DNA of 28,480 nt from JANNGZ01 sp031404155 (GTDB taxonomy: Bacteria > Pseudomonadota > Gammaproteobacteria > Burkholderiales > Burkholderiaceae_C). This document shows positions 15,820 to 23,254 of this stretch, piece after piece (within the stretch, counting starts at the first letter, position 1; every line of letters starts with the position of its first letter). The position numbers and the translations under genes were made by a program. The stretch spans positions 1 through 28,480 of the forward strand of contig JANNGZ010000062.1 of assembly GCA_031404155.1 (NCBI GenBank), read 5' to 3'. The notes under the pieces were generated by a model. It searched no databases. It had not been told where the DNA came from and saw only the letters and a list, made by a program, of their open reading frames with translations.

Positions 15820-17468
15820 GGATCTCGACGCGCCTGATAGGAGCCTGGGCGGCAGCGCTGCTGCTGCTCGGGCCCTTCGCGCTGCCGCCGCCGGCGAGCG
15901 CCGCCGAGCGCATGCGCGGGCTGGCAGTGACCGAAGAACGCATCGCGCTGGTGATCGGCAATGCGGCCTACCGCATCGACCCGCTGGACAACCCGGTGAA
16001 CGACGCGCGCCTGGTCGCGCAGTCGCTGCGCCAGTCGGGTTTTGCTGTCTCGGTGCGCGAGAACCTGGACCGCCGCGGCCTGGTCGACGCGCTGCGCGAG
16101 TTCGGCCTGCGCCTGGGCGAGAACACCATCGCGGTGCTGTACTACGCCGGCCACGGCCTGCAATTGCGCGACCGCAACTACCTGATCCCGGTGGACGCCG
16201 AGATCCGCGGCGAAGACGAGATACCGCTGGCCGGCGTCGACCTCGGCTTCATGCTCGGTCGCATGTCCACGGCGCGCAGCCGCATCAACATCGTCATCCT
16301 CGACGCCTGCCGCAACAACCCGTTCAGCGGCAAGGCCGGGCCGAGTGCGCAGGGCCTGGCGCAGATGGATGCGCCGGTGGGCACGCTGCTGGCCTTCGCC
16401 ACCGCGCCGGGCAAGCTGGCCGCCGACAGCGGTGGCGGAGCCAACAGCCTGTACGCCACCCACCTGGCGCGCCAGTTGCTGACGCCCGGGCTGCCGGTGG
16501 AACATGTGTTCAAGCGGGTACGCGAGGGCGTGGTGCGCGACACCCGCGAGCAGCAGGTGCCTTGGGAAAGCTCGTCGCTACAAGGCGAGTTCGCCTTTGT
16601 CCCCGGCGTGGCGGCGGCGCGCGTGGGTGCGGGTACGGCTGCAACCGATGTCGAAGCCGCTGGCGAGCTGGCGTTCTGGAACAGCATCCAGGCCTCGACC
16701 CGTGCCGACGAGTACCGCGCCTACCTGCGCCAGTACCCCGCCGGGCGCTTTGCCGAGCTGGCGCACAGCCGGCTGGCCGCCTACACGCCCCCGGTGGCGC
16801 CGGCACAGGCTGCACCCCAAACGGCGCCACAAACTTCGCCGCAGGCTGGGCCACAAGCGGCGCCACCAGGTGCAGCGCCGACCGAGCCGCAAAGCCGGCC
16901 CGGCACGGTGCGCGCGGGAAACCTGCCGCGCGCCGGCGACACCTGGCGCTACCGGGTGCAGGACCAGTTCCGCCTCGGCGACCTGTTCCTCACCGCGCGT
17001 GTCGACGCGGTCGGCGCCGACGGCATTGCCGAAACCTGGACCACCACCTCGGACGCCAAGCTGCGGACCACGCTGGTACCTTTGGAGCCCGGCTTCAATG
17101 CCTTGCCCGGCTGGACCCTGACGCCGCCCGAGTTCGCGCCCTACCTGCTGGCCGCCGGTGCCTTGCGGCGCGGCAGCACGATGGCCGAGCAGCGGCGCAC
17201 GGTCGAGCAGGTAATGCTGCCGTTGCGGGTGAGCGTGGAAGGCGAGGAAGAAGTGGTGGTCGCCGCGGGGCGCTTTCGCGCCGTCAAGCTGGTGCTGCGC
17301 GGCCAGCTGGCGCTGCGCGGCGCGGCGCGCTCCACGGTGAGCAGCGAATATGTGGTCTGGTACGCGCCCGCTGTGAAGCGCATGGTGAAGTACACGGTGT
17401 CCACCAGCGTCGGCAACGCGCTGCGCGAGGCCACCAGCTTCGAGCTGACCGAGTTCAAGCTCAACTAG
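15816..17468 (+). CDS. Exported caspase-like protease (peptidase C14 family), T6SS-coupled
   Basis: This is a 550-residue protein with a signal peptide at 1-30 (hydrophobic WAAALLLLGPFAL, then ASAA). A caspase p20-like domain follows at about 40-270: ERIALVIGNAAYR, the catalytic His113 in YYAGHG and catalytic Cys165 in LDACRNNPF, then AFATAPGKLA. A FWNSIQAS...YLRQYPAGRFAELA helical repeat is near 287. A Gln/Ala/Pro linker leads to a C-terminal beta-rich domain (about 365-550, GDTWRYRVQDQF to TEFKLN). The start ATG overlaps the tagF stop as ATGA, so translation is coupled to T6SS genes. Bacterial relatives (metacaspase/orthocaspase type) usually cut after Arg or Lys; specificity here is unknown. 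It is one of three paralogues in the window. Confidence 0.92.
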   Translation: MRISTRLIGAWAAALLLLGPFALPPPASAAERMRGLAVTEERIALVIGNAAYRIDPLDNPVNDARLVAQSLRQSGFAVSVRENLDRRGLVDALREFGLRLGENTIAVLYYAGHGLQLRDRNYLIPVDAEIRGEDEIPLAGVDLGFMLGRMSTARSRINIVILDACRNNPFSGKAGPSAQGLAQMDAPVGTLLAFATAPGKLAADSGGGANSLYATHLARQLLTPGLPVEHVFKRVREGVVRDTREQQVPWESSSLQGEFAFVPGVAAARVGAGTAATDVEAAGELAFWNSIQASTRADEYRAYLRQYPAGRFAELAHSRLAAYTPPVAPAQAAPQTAPQTSPQAGPQAAPPGAAPTEPQSRPGTVRAGNLPRAGDTWRYRVQDQFRLGDLFLTARVDAVGADGIAETWTTTSDAKLRTTLVPLEPGFNALPGWTLTPPEFAPYLLAAGALRRGSTMAEQRRTVEQVMLPLRVSVEGEEEVVVAAGRFRAVKLVLRGQLALRGAARSTVSSEYVVWYAPAVKRMVKYTVSTSVGNALREATSFELTEFKLN

Positions 17469-17507
17469 CTTTGGTACAGGCAGCTGGCGCACCCGCGCCA
17501 CGCCGGG

Positions 17508-17539
17508 CTTGAACCGATTGGGGCGGCGGCGCAACCCAG
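17508..17539 (+). promoter_or_regulatory. Bipartite motif, copy 2 (putative ECF promoter)
   Basis: CTTGAACCGAT, 12 bases, GCAACCCAG. It ends 81 bases before the start of the 38-residue membrane protein. Its halves and spacing match the other five copies. Confidence 0.65.
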
Positions 17540-17620
17540 GCAGCACGGTGCACAGCGCGCATCAACGCAACACATGCACGCGGCGCACCGCCCTGCCACG
17601 CCACTTCCCAGGAGAAGCCC

Positions 17621-17737
17621 ATGACGCCGACCTTCAAGCCCAAGCGCCCCGCCCCCGACGCCTACGACCACCTGTGGCCGCTGCTGCCCGTGTTCGTCGC
17701 GTTCCTCGCGGTCATCGTGCTGACCGCATCCGCCTGA
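17621..17737 (+). CDS. Small single-span membrane protein, 38 residues
   Basis: An ATG preceded by CAGGAGA opens a 38-codon frame. A Pro/Lys-rich N-terminus (MTPTFKPKRPAPDAYDH) is followed by one hydrophobic helix from about residue 19 to the end (LWPLLPVFVAFLAVIVL). It stands alone between two copies of the bipartite motif, one of them its likely promoter. No family is recognised. The good ribosome-binding site, the clean membrane segment and the dedicated upstream motif argue that it is a real gene. Confidence 0.65.
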   Translation: MTPTFKPKRPAPDAYDHLWPLLPVFVAFLAVIVLTASA

Positions 17738-17758
17738 ATTCAGGCCCGCGCCAATTAA

Positions 17759-17790
17759 TTTGAACCGCTTTCGCCGGGCCCGCAACTCAA
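17759..17790 (+). promoter_or_regulatory. Bipartite motif, copy 3 (putative ECF promoter)
   Basis: TTTGAACCGCT, 12 bases, GCAACTCAA, ending 72 bases before the curlin-like gene. This is one of the three copies with the full right half GCAACTCAA. Confidence 0.7.
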
Positions 17791-17862
17791 GGTTCGGATG
17801 GCACGCAAACACGCAAGGCCACCAAAACCGCAACCCTCGATCCACCACTTCTGGAGTTCACC

Positions 17863-18426
17863 ATGCAAGCATTCTCGAAAATCGCCCTCGTTGTTGCCCT
17901 CGGCCTTTCGGCTGCTGGCGTGATGGCTGGCGAAATCTCCGACACCGACATCCGGGCGACCAACGCCAACAACCGGGCCACCGTCGCCGGCGCCAGGGCT
18001 TTGCAGCATATCGGCGTGACCTTCGGCAGCGGCCGAATCCTCAACTCGTATGTCGAAGCGACCAACGCGCTCAACGAGGCGACGGCCAGCGGCGCGGTTG
18101 CACACCAGGACATCGGCCGCGCCCTGGCCGGCGGCACGATGAACAACGTCCGCGTGTACGCCACCAATGCGCACAACCACGCCAATGGCGTGAACAGCAC
18201 TGCCACGCAGCAAATCGGCAGCGTGCAGAACGGCCTGATGCGCGATGTGGTCATCAACGCCCGCAACGCCCACAACCAAGCCACCGGCGACAGCACCGCC
18301 ACCCAGGAAATCGGCAAGGTAACCAACGGCACGATGCAGCGCGTCAACATCTTCGCCGACAACGCCAACAACCGTGCCAACGGCAACGGCGCGGTGGCCG
18401 AGCAGAAGATCGGCGTCGTCAACTGA
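17863..18426 (+). CDS. Exported curlin-like repeat protein, candidate amyloid subunit
   Basis: This is a 187-residue protein with a signal peptide at 1-22 (MQAFSKIALVVALGLSAAGVMA). The whole mature part is five repeats of about 30-35 residues with the pattern A-(T/R/D)-N-A-x-N-x-A-x(3-6)-A-x-Q-x-I-G-x(2-3)-x-G-x-M. Repeats start near residues 31, 64, 97, 130 and 161. They are rich in Asn, Ala, Gln, Gly and Thr, with no Cys or Trp. Regularly spaced Asn/Gln ladders and short beta strands are the hallmark of curlin-type beta-solenoid amyloids (CsgA/CsgB), though the register differs from the E. coli consensus. A CsgG-like pore gene lies 540 bases downstream. It has its own bipartite motif upstream and an intrinsic terminator downstream, so it is a single-gene unit. 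Amyloid formation is inference. Confidence 0.75.
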   Translation: MQAFSKIALVVALGLSAAGVMAGEISDTDIRATNANNRATVAGARALQHIGVTFGSGRILNSYVEATNALNEATASGAVAHQDIGRALAGGTMNNVRVYATNAHNHANGVNSTATQQIGSVQNGLMRDVVINARNAHNQATGDSTATQEIGKVTNGTMQRVNIFADNANNRANGNGAVAEQKIGVVN

Positions 18427-18448
18427 TTGCCGCGAGCCTCCCCACCCA

Positions 18449-18479
18449 CCGCCGCGTGCTACCCGCCGCGGCGGTTTTT
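18449..18479 (+). terminator. Intrinsic terminator of the curlin-like gene
   Basis: CCGCCGCG at 18449-18456 pairs perfectly with CGCGGCGG at 18467-18474 across a 10-base loop and is followed directly by TTTTT. It lies 22 bases after the stop codon and immediately ahead of the next bipartite motif. Confidence 0.85.
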
Positions 18480-18480
18480 C

Positions 18481-18512
18481 TTTGAACCTTCGGGACGCAT
18501 GCTGCAACCCAG
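18481..18512 (+). promoter_or_regulatory. Bipartite motif, copy 4 (putative ECF promoter)
   Basis: TTTGAACCTTC, 12 bases, GCAACCCAG, directly after the terminator at 18449-18479 and 73 bases before the next start. A promoter is needed here because the previous transcript should end just upstream. Confidence 0.65.
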
Positions 18513-18585
18513 TGGCGTCCCTTTCGAATCCACCGGCTCGACCCGAGCCGCCCCGAGTCGCCACGCCGCACCCAGGAGCCCCGCC

Positions 18586-18921
18586 ATGAACCTCTCGCCT
18601 CGCCAAGCCATCGCGCTGTTTGCAATCGTCGTCGCCGGTGCCATGCTCGCGACCACCCAGGTCGCCCAGGCGGCGGGCTTGTTCGCCGGCCAGGAGGTCG
18701 ACCCGCGCTTCAAGGCCAAGATCATGAAAGAGAAGGCCAAGCAGAACAGCCAGACCGCCACCAATTTCAACTTCACCAGCACTGCGCCGCCTGACGCCCA
18801 GTGCGGCAGCCAGAACATCGGCAATGTCAACACCGGCGGCCAGATCGGCGCAACCCCGCGCGAGGTATTCGTGTTCGCGCCCAACTCGATCAACCTGGTC
18901 TCCGGCCAAGGCTGCAAGTAA
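18586..18921 (+). CDS. Small exported protein of unknown family, curli-like locus
   Basis: This is a 111-residue protein with a signal peptide cleaved near residue 30 (hydrophobic IALFAIVVAGAMLATTQVAQAA). The mature part has a basic Lys-rich segment (about 40-53), a TNFNFTST strand, a CGSQNIGNVNTGG segment reminiscent of one curlin-type turn, and a Cys near the end (GQGCK). The two Cys could form a disulfide. CAGGAG stands 8 bases ahead of the start. It precedes the CsgG-like gene by 43 bases and is probably co-transcribed with it from the motif at 18481. A minor fibre subunit or an accessory factor in the role of CsgF/CsgE would fit the position, but sequence likeness to those is not evident to me. 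Confidence 0.8.
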   Translation: MNLSPRQAIALFAIVVAGAMLATTQVAQAAGLFAGQEVDPRFKAKIMKEKAKQNSQTATNFNFTSTAPPDAQCGSQNIGNVNTGGQIGATPREVFVFAPNSINLVSGQGCK

Positions 18922-18964
18922 GACCGACGAAGCCCAACGACGCCAAACGAAGGACCTGCACGCC

Positions 18965-20557
18965 ATGAAAACCCTGTTGTCATCGATGCTGCGCCGCTCC
19001 GGCCTCGCGCTTGCAGTGGGTGCCGCGCTCGCCGGCTGTTCGGCCACCATGGAGGTGCAGAAGAAAACTGTCGAGCAGACGCAGACGGCGCGGCTCGGGC
19101 CCGAGGTGGCGCCGTTCCGCTCGATCACCGGCTTCTCGCAGGCGCTGCGCTGCATGGACAACCTGATGATCGACTACGGCGTGCGCGACGTGTCGATGCT
19201 GGTCGAGGACATCCTGGACCAGACCAAGAAGGTCAACGCCGGCACGCGCGACATGCTGATCAGCGCGGTGTCGGACATGACCCGCCGCAGCCGCGCAATC
19301 CGCGTCGTTGCCTTCGGCCGCGACGCCACCAACGTGATCAGCTTCCTGGCCTCGGCGCAGCGCCAGAGCGCCTACGAAGTGATTCCGCAGTTCGACATCA
19401 AGGGCTCGGTGTCGCAGTTCGACGAGAACGTGATCCGCAACCAGAAGGACGCCGGCATCGGCTTCCAGCCCTTTATCAACCTGGGCATCTCGCGCGACGC
19501 CGCAACCTCGATCATGGGCCTGGACCTGAGCGTGCTGACCACCGACGACATGTCGATCCTGCCCGGGGTCACGTCGCGCAATTCGGTCGTCATCCTGAAA
19601 ACCGGCCGCGGCGCCGATGCCGACGCGGCGTACCACAAGTTCGGCGTCAGCTTCAGCATGAGCCTGTCCAAATCCGAGGGCCAGTCGCAGGCGCTGCGCG
19701 GCCTGGTGGAACTGGCGGTGATCGAGCTGATGGGCAAGCTGACCAAGACGCCCTACTGGACCTGCCTGGGCGCGAATGCCGAGACCAACGAAGACATCAA
19801 GCTCGAAATCTCCGACTGGTACTACGCCGCGGCGGCCAGCCGGGTCGAGCTGATCGGCTACTTCCAGAACCAGTTGCGCCGGCGCGGTTTCTACGTCGGC
19901 CCGATCGACGGCGAGTTCAACCCGGCGATCGACGAAGCCATCTCCAATTACCGTGTCGCGCTCGGCCTGAGCAACAAGGCCCTGCTCGACGAGGCCTTCT
20001 TCAAGGCCTACCTCGGCGCCGACCACAACAAGATCGCGGCCCCGGCCAAGCCGGCGGTGTTCGTTCCGGTTGCTGCGGCGCCAGCGGCGGCAACGGCGGT
20101 GGCGCCGGCTGCGGCGGCAGCCGCCGCGGCGGCACCGCTTGCCCTGGCGCTGTCGACGCCGACCAACCAGACCAGTTTTGCGCGCGGCGAGGCAGTGAAC
20201 CTCTCGGTGCGGCCGAGCCGGGACGCGCATGTGGTCTGCTACCTGCAGGACGAGACTTCCAAGTTCACCCGCTTCTACCCGAACCGCTTTGCCAAGGATT
20301 CGCTGGTGCCCGCGGCCAAACCGCTGCTGCTGCCGGGATCGATGCGCTTTGCGCTGACGATGAACGCCAAGGGCCTGCCCGAAACCATTGCCTGTTTCGC
20401 CACCCCGCGCGACGTGCTCGCCGCGCTGCCCAAGGCCGTGGTCGGGGTCGACTTCGAGCCGCTGGCGGTGACCTCGCTGGAGCAGATCCGTTCCGCCTTC
20501 GCCGCCACCACCGGTGGCACCTTCGCCCAGGAGATCTTCCGTGTACAAGCCAAGTAA
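18965..20557 (+). CDS. CsgG-like outer-membrane lipoprotein with peptidoglycan-binding-like and DUF4384 domains
   Basis: This is a 530-residue lipoprotein; the lipobox LAGC places the lipidated Cys at residue 25. A CsgG/HfaB-type domain covers about 40-285. The segments IKGSVSQFDENV, DLSVLTTDD and ALRGLVELAVIELMGKL match the strand-and-helix order of CsgG (GSIIGYESNV-like, then the late amphipathic helix). CsgG forms the outer-membrane channel that exports curli subunits. A peptidoglycan-binding-like helical domain is at about 294-340 (YFQNQLRRRGFYVGPIDGEF). An Ala/Pro linker leads to a DUF4384 domain (about 393-480, SFARGEAVNLSVRPSRDAHVVCYLQD, FYPNRF). Classical CsgG is about 277 residues, so the extra C-terminal half is unusual. 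Its neighbours are exported small proteins and a curlin-like protein. Confidence 0.78.
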   Translation: MKTLLSSMLRRSGLALAVGAALAGCSATMEVQKKTVEQTQTARLGPEVAPFRSITGFSQALRCMDNLMIDYGVRDVSMLVEDILDQTKKVNAGTRDMLISAVSDMTRRSRAIRVVAFGRDATNVISFLASAQRQSAYEVIPQFDIKGSVSQFDENVIRNQKDAGIGFQPFINLGISRDAATSIMGLDLSVLTTDDMSILPGVTSRNSVVILKTGRGADADAAYHKFGVSFSMSLSKSEGQSQALRGLVELAVIELMGKLTKTPYWTCLGANAETNEDIKLEISDWYYAAAASRVELIGYFQNQLRRRGFYVGPIDGEFNPAIDEAISNYRVALGLSNKALLDEAFFKAYLGADHNKIAAPAKPAVFVPVAAAPAAATAVAPAAAAAAAAAPLALALSTPTNQTSFARGEAVNLSVRPSRDAHVVCYLQDETSKFTRFYPNRFAKDSLVPAAKPLLLPGSMRFALTMNAKGLPETIACFATPRDVLAALPKAVVGVDFEPLAVTSLEQIRSAFAATTGGTFAQEIFRVQAK

Positions 20558-21005
20558 AGCCATGCCCCCAGCGCCCGGGTCCAAGGCCGGGTTCGAGGCA
20601 GGCGCCAGGCGCTTCGCGCTGCGGCTGCTGCTGCTGGCCCCGCTTTGCGCACTGGCCGGCGTGAACACCACCGGCCCTGCGAGCAAACCCAGGGCGGAGC
20701 CCAGCAACGAAACCAGGCCGCCGCCCAAGCCGGCAGCGGCCGCGCCCGCGAAGCCGGGCGGCCCCTACCAGATCCGCTGCTGGCAGTACGGCCGCCTGCT
20801 GTTCGAGGAGAACCTGGCCGCGCTGCCGGCGGACAACACGAAATACAGCCTCAAGGTGGCCGGCAGCGACCGCAAGGGCCAGCCGATGTATGTGGCCGAG
20901 ACCAACAACGCGACCTGCCTGATCCGCAGCGCGCCCGGCGAACGCGCCTGGCCGGCGGCGCCGAGCGCAGAGGCAGAGCCGCGCGCCGGCCGCCATCCCG
21001 ACTGA
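20541..21005 (+). CDS. Exported protein of unknown family, overlaps the CsgG-like gene
   Basis: This is a 154-residue protein starting at GTG 20541. The start is chosen because AGGAG lies exactly 7 bases upstream, inside the end of the CsgG-like gene, giving a 17-base overlap and likely translational coupling. A basic N-terminal stretch is followed by a hydrophobic segment (about 29-41, FALRLLLLAPLCALAG). A Pro/Ala/Lys linker leads to a compact domain (about 70-130) with IRCWQYGRLLFEENL, YSLKVAGSD and ATCLIRS; the two Cys may pair. I do not recognise the family. Position suggests a partner of the pore. The start could also be ATG 20562, which would give a cleaner signal sequence but lacks a good ribosome-binding site. 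Confidence 0.75.
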   Translation: MYKPSKAMPPAPGSKAGFEAGARRFALRLLLLAPLCALAGVNTTGPASKPRAEPSNETRPPPKPAAAAPAKPGGPYQIRCWQYGRLLFEENLAALPADNTKYSLKVAGSDRKGQPMYVAETNNATCLIRSAPGERAWPAAPSAEAEPRAGRHPD

Positions 21006-21017
21006 TACCAATTCTCT

Positions 21018-21125
21018 TTCAATCGCACAGGAACCGTTCGGGCTGAGGTATCGAAGCCCTCGCGCGGCCCTTCGATACCTCAGGACGAACGGTTTATGGC
21101 ATCGCGATGAGTTTGTGCGATCGAA
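21018..21125. repeat. Nested inverted-repeat element (REP/MITE-like)
   Basis: Inner arms of 25 bases at 21032-21056 and 21070-21094 (core CGTTCG..CTGAGGTATCGAAG) are complementary with two mismatches. Outer arms TTCAATCGCACA (21018-21029) and TGTGCGATCGAA (21114-21125) are complementary with one mismatch. The inner core resembles a palindrome widely dispersed in Burkholderiales genomes (from memory). It fills the gap between the pore operon and the OmpA-type gene and could form a strong transcript-end structure. Confidence 0.75.
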
Positions 21126-21178
21126 TGCAAAGCCGTATGACGGGGCCGAGCGGCTATCGGACGCAGCAGCGCAGAAAA

Positions 21179-21210
21179 CTTGAACCGCTCCGGGCGGATG
21201 CGCAACTCAA
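21179..21210 (+). promoter_or_regulatory. Bipartite motif, copy 5 (putative ECF promoter)
   Basis: CTTGAACCGCT, 12 bases, GCAACTCAA, ending 30 bases before the OmpA-type start. If read through the weak terminator downstream it would also drive the sigma factor gene, giving autoregulation. Confidence 0.7.
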
Positions 21211-21240
21211 AGGCAGTCCCCACCCAACCCGGAGAACCTC

Positions 21241-21870
21241 ATGGCCCGCCGACTGACCCTGCTCACCCTGATGATGGCGCTCGCTGCGGGCGCCGCTACC
21301 GCGCAGGAAGTGCGCCAGTACCGTGCCGGCGACGCGGTGGACCCGCGCGACGTGGCCGCGATCCTCGGCCAGCCCGCCGCGCCGGTGATCAAGATGCGCT
21401 CGATCCGCCTGCTCGACGACACCACGCCATCGCCCCAAGGCTCGCCGCTGGCCGCCGCCGGCGCAGCGGCCAACCTGGCTGCCGCGGCGCAAGCCGACTC
21501 TGCCACCACCAACGCAGCGCCCCGGCGCCAGCGCACCGCGGCACTCTCGCTGCCGGTGCAGTTCGCTTTCGACTCTTCGGACATCCTGCCCTCCGCGCGC
21601 CACCAGCTCGACGCGCTGGCCGAAGGCATCCGCCTGCTGCCGGCAGCCCAGACCGTGGTGATCGAAGGCCATACCGACGCCGCCGGCTCGGAGCAGTACA
21701 ACGAAACCCTGTCGCTGCGCCGCGCCCTTGTGGTCAAGCGCTACCTGGTGATGGCGCATGGCCTGGAGTCGACACGCCTGCACGCGGTGGGCATGGGCGA
21801 GTACGCGCCGCTGGCCAGCCTCAACCCGCACGCCGCGGAGAACCGCCGCGTCCAGTTCCGTGGCGAGTGA
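21241..21870 (+). CDS. OmpA-family peptidoglycan-binding exported protein
   Basis: This is a 209-residue protein with a signal peptide at about 1-21 (MARRLTLLTLMMALAAGAAT). A low-complexity Ala-rich segment follows. An OmpA-like C-terminal domain spans about 100-209: LPVQFAFDSSDILPSA, VIEGHTDAAGSEQYNETLSLRRA, GMGEYAPLA and NRRVQFRGE. These include the Asp and Arg positions used to bind diaminopimelate in peptidoglycan. There is no N-terminal beta-barrel, so it is a soluble or loosely anchored periplasmic cell-wall binder. GGAGA precedes the start, and a bipartite motif lies immediately upstream. It may tie the neighbouring envelope machinery to the wall. Confidence 0.92.
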   Translation: MARRLTLLTLMMALAAGAATAQEVRQYRAGDAVDPRDVAAILGQPAAPVIKMRSIRLLDDTTPSPQGSPLAAAGAAANLAAAAQADSATTNAAPRRQRTAALSLPVQFAFDSSDILPSARHQLDALAEGIRLLPAAQTVVIEGHTDAAGSEQYNETLSLRRALVVKRYLVMAHGLESTRLHAVGMGEYAPLASLNPHAAENRRVQFRGE

Positions 21871-21897
21871 GCCGCGGCGATTTACCCCCGGCTTTTT
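21870..21897 (+). terminator. Possible weak intrinsic terminator or attenuator
   Basis: AGCCG at 21870-21874 pairs with CGGCT at 21889-21893, followed by T-run 21893-21897. The stem is short (5 pairs, one mismatch, then two more), so partial read-through into the sigma factor gene 75 bases on is plausible. Confidence 0.4.
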
Positions 21898-21972
21898 CAT
21901 CCCCCCGCGCGATTCGAGGCGAATTACCATGACAACACTTCACACATCCCACGCCGGCCACGCGCGTAAACC

Positions 21973-22563
21973 ATGGACAACGACGAGGTGCTGCGCCTGC
22001 TCGAGCGAATCGGGCGCGCCGACGAGGCCGCCTTTCGCGAGTTGTACCGCGCCTTCTCACGCCGGCTCTACGCCTACGTGCTGAGGCAACTCAGCGACAC
22101 CGCACAGGCAGAAGAAATCGTGTCCGACACCCTCTACGAAGTCTGGCGCCAGCCGGCCAAGTTCCGCGGCGACGCGCAGTTCAGCACCTGGCTGATCGGC
22201 ATCGCGCGCAACAAGGTGCTGATGGCCTACCGCTCGCGCAAGCCCGACGCGCAACATGAAGACCTGGCCGACGTGGCCGAAATCGTCGCCAGCGACGAAC
22301 CGGGCGCGTTCGAGATCCTTGCGCAAGCGCAGCGCCACGAAGGGGTGCGCCACTGCATGGAAAAGCTCTCGAGCGAACACCGCGAATGTGTGCACCTGGT
22401 GTTCTACGAAGGCATGGGCCTGGCCGAGGTGGCCGCGCTGCAGGCCTGCCCGGAAAACACGGTCAAGACCCGCCTTTTCCACGCGCGCCAGAAGTTGAAG
22501 AACTGCCTCAAGCTGCTGCTGCAGCGCGAAGGCGGCGGCAGCCTCGCCGGAGCGATGCCATGA
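21973..22563 (+). CDS. ECF (group 4) RNA polymerase sigma factor
   Basis: This is a 196-residue sigma factor with the two ECF regions. Region 2 (about 17-86) holds AAFRELYRAFSRRLYAYVLR, AEEIVSDTLYEVWRQP and FSTWLIGIARNKVLMAYRS. Region 4 (about 127-180) holds LSSEHRECVHLVFYEGMGLAEVA and a CPENTVKTRLFHARQKLKNCL helix-turn-helix. Regions 1.1 and 3 are absent, as expected. Its stop overlaps the anti-sigma start by four bases (ATGA). The shared bipartite motif with a GAACC -35-like half occurs around it, so it is the natural candidate for the factor that reads that motif; this is inference. No clear Shine-Dalgarno is seen upstream of the ATG. Confidence 0.95.
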   Translation: MDNDEVLRLLERIGRADEAAFRELYRAFSRRLYAYVLRQLSDTAQAEEIVSDTLYEVWRQPAKFRGDAQFSTWLIGIARNKVLMAYRSRKPDAQHEDLADVAEIVASDEPGAFEILAQAQRHEGVRHCMEKLSSEHRECVHLVFYEGMGLAEVAALQACPENTVKTRLFHARQKLKNCLKLLLQREGGGSLAGAMP

Positions 22564-23231
22564 AAACCCGATTCGACGAGCTGCTGCCCTTCTACGTCAA
22601 CGGCACGCTGGCCGAGGCCGAGCGCACCTGGGTCGACAGCTACCTGCGCGAACACCCGGCCGCCGCGGCCGAGCTGGGCTGGGCGCGCTCGCTGCAATCG
22701 CGGCTGCTCGAAGACGTGCCGGCGGTGTCCAGCGAGGTCGGCCTGGAGCGCGCCATGGCGCGCATCCAGGCCGAGAAGCCGCCGGCAAAACGGCCGCGCC
22801 AGGCCGCTACACTGGCCGCGCCCAAGGGGCTGCTAGCGCGCCTGGGTGAATGGGTCTCGGGCATCCTGCCGCAGCCGGTGCTGCGCCCCGCCTTTGTCGG
22901 CGCGCTCGCGGTGCTGGCGGTGCAGACGGTGGTCATCGTGCACCTGGTCGGCGAGCGCGAGGACGACAGCACCCAGCTGCGCGCAATCCAGGGCAGCGTG
23001 GTCGAGAAGGGCCCGTACCTGAAAGTGAACTTCAAGACCGACGCCCGCGAGGCCGACATCCGCATGCTGCTGGTGGAAGTGCATGGCAGCCTGGCCGCCG
23101 GCCCAGGCCAGCTCGGCGACTACTACTTGCGCATTTCAGCCGAGCAGCTCGCCAGCGCCACCTCCCGCCTCAAACAAAGCCCGATCGTCGACGAGGTCGC
23201 GACCGTGGACGCGCTGCCGGTATGGCCTTGA
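22560..23231 (+). CDS. Single-span anti-sigma factor
   Basis: This is a 224-residue protein overlapping the ECF gene by ATGA. The N-terminal ~75 residues are helical and resemble the anti-sigma domain fold (FDELLPFYVNGTLAEAE, YLREHP), but without the zinc-binding HxxxCxxC motif. A transmembrane helix lies at about 110-131 (AFVGALAVLAVQTVVIVHLV). The periplasmic part of about 90 residues is compact, including YLKVNFKTDAREADIRMLL. In the standard scheme it holds the sigma factor at the membrane until the periplasmic part receives a signal or is cut. A caspase-like protease gene with a signal peptide follows almost immediately, which makes proteolytic release an attractive but untested idea. Confidence 0.88.
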   Translation: MKTRFDELLPFYVNGTLAEAERTWVDSYLREHPAAAAELGWARSLQSRLLEDVPAVSSEVGLERAMARIQAEKPPAKRPRQAATLAAPKGLLARLGEWVSGILPQPVLRPAFVGALAVLAVQTVVIVHLVGEREDDSTQLRAIQGSVVEKGPYLKVNFKTDAREADIRMLLVEVHGSLAAGPGQLGDYYLRISAEQLASATSRLKQSPIVDEVATVDALPVWP

Positions 23232-23254
23232 GCGAGGCGCACAAGGTGCACAGC

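Noticed and set aside
17863..18426. Repeats as a CRISPR array or DNA satellite
   Set aside because: The repetition is at protein level with diverged codons and fits one open frame with a signal peptide. There are no identical DNA repeats with spacers.
21031..21060. GGAACCGTT as an ECF -35 element
   Set aside because: It lies inside the arm of the inverted repeat, and no GCAAC half is present at the required spacing.
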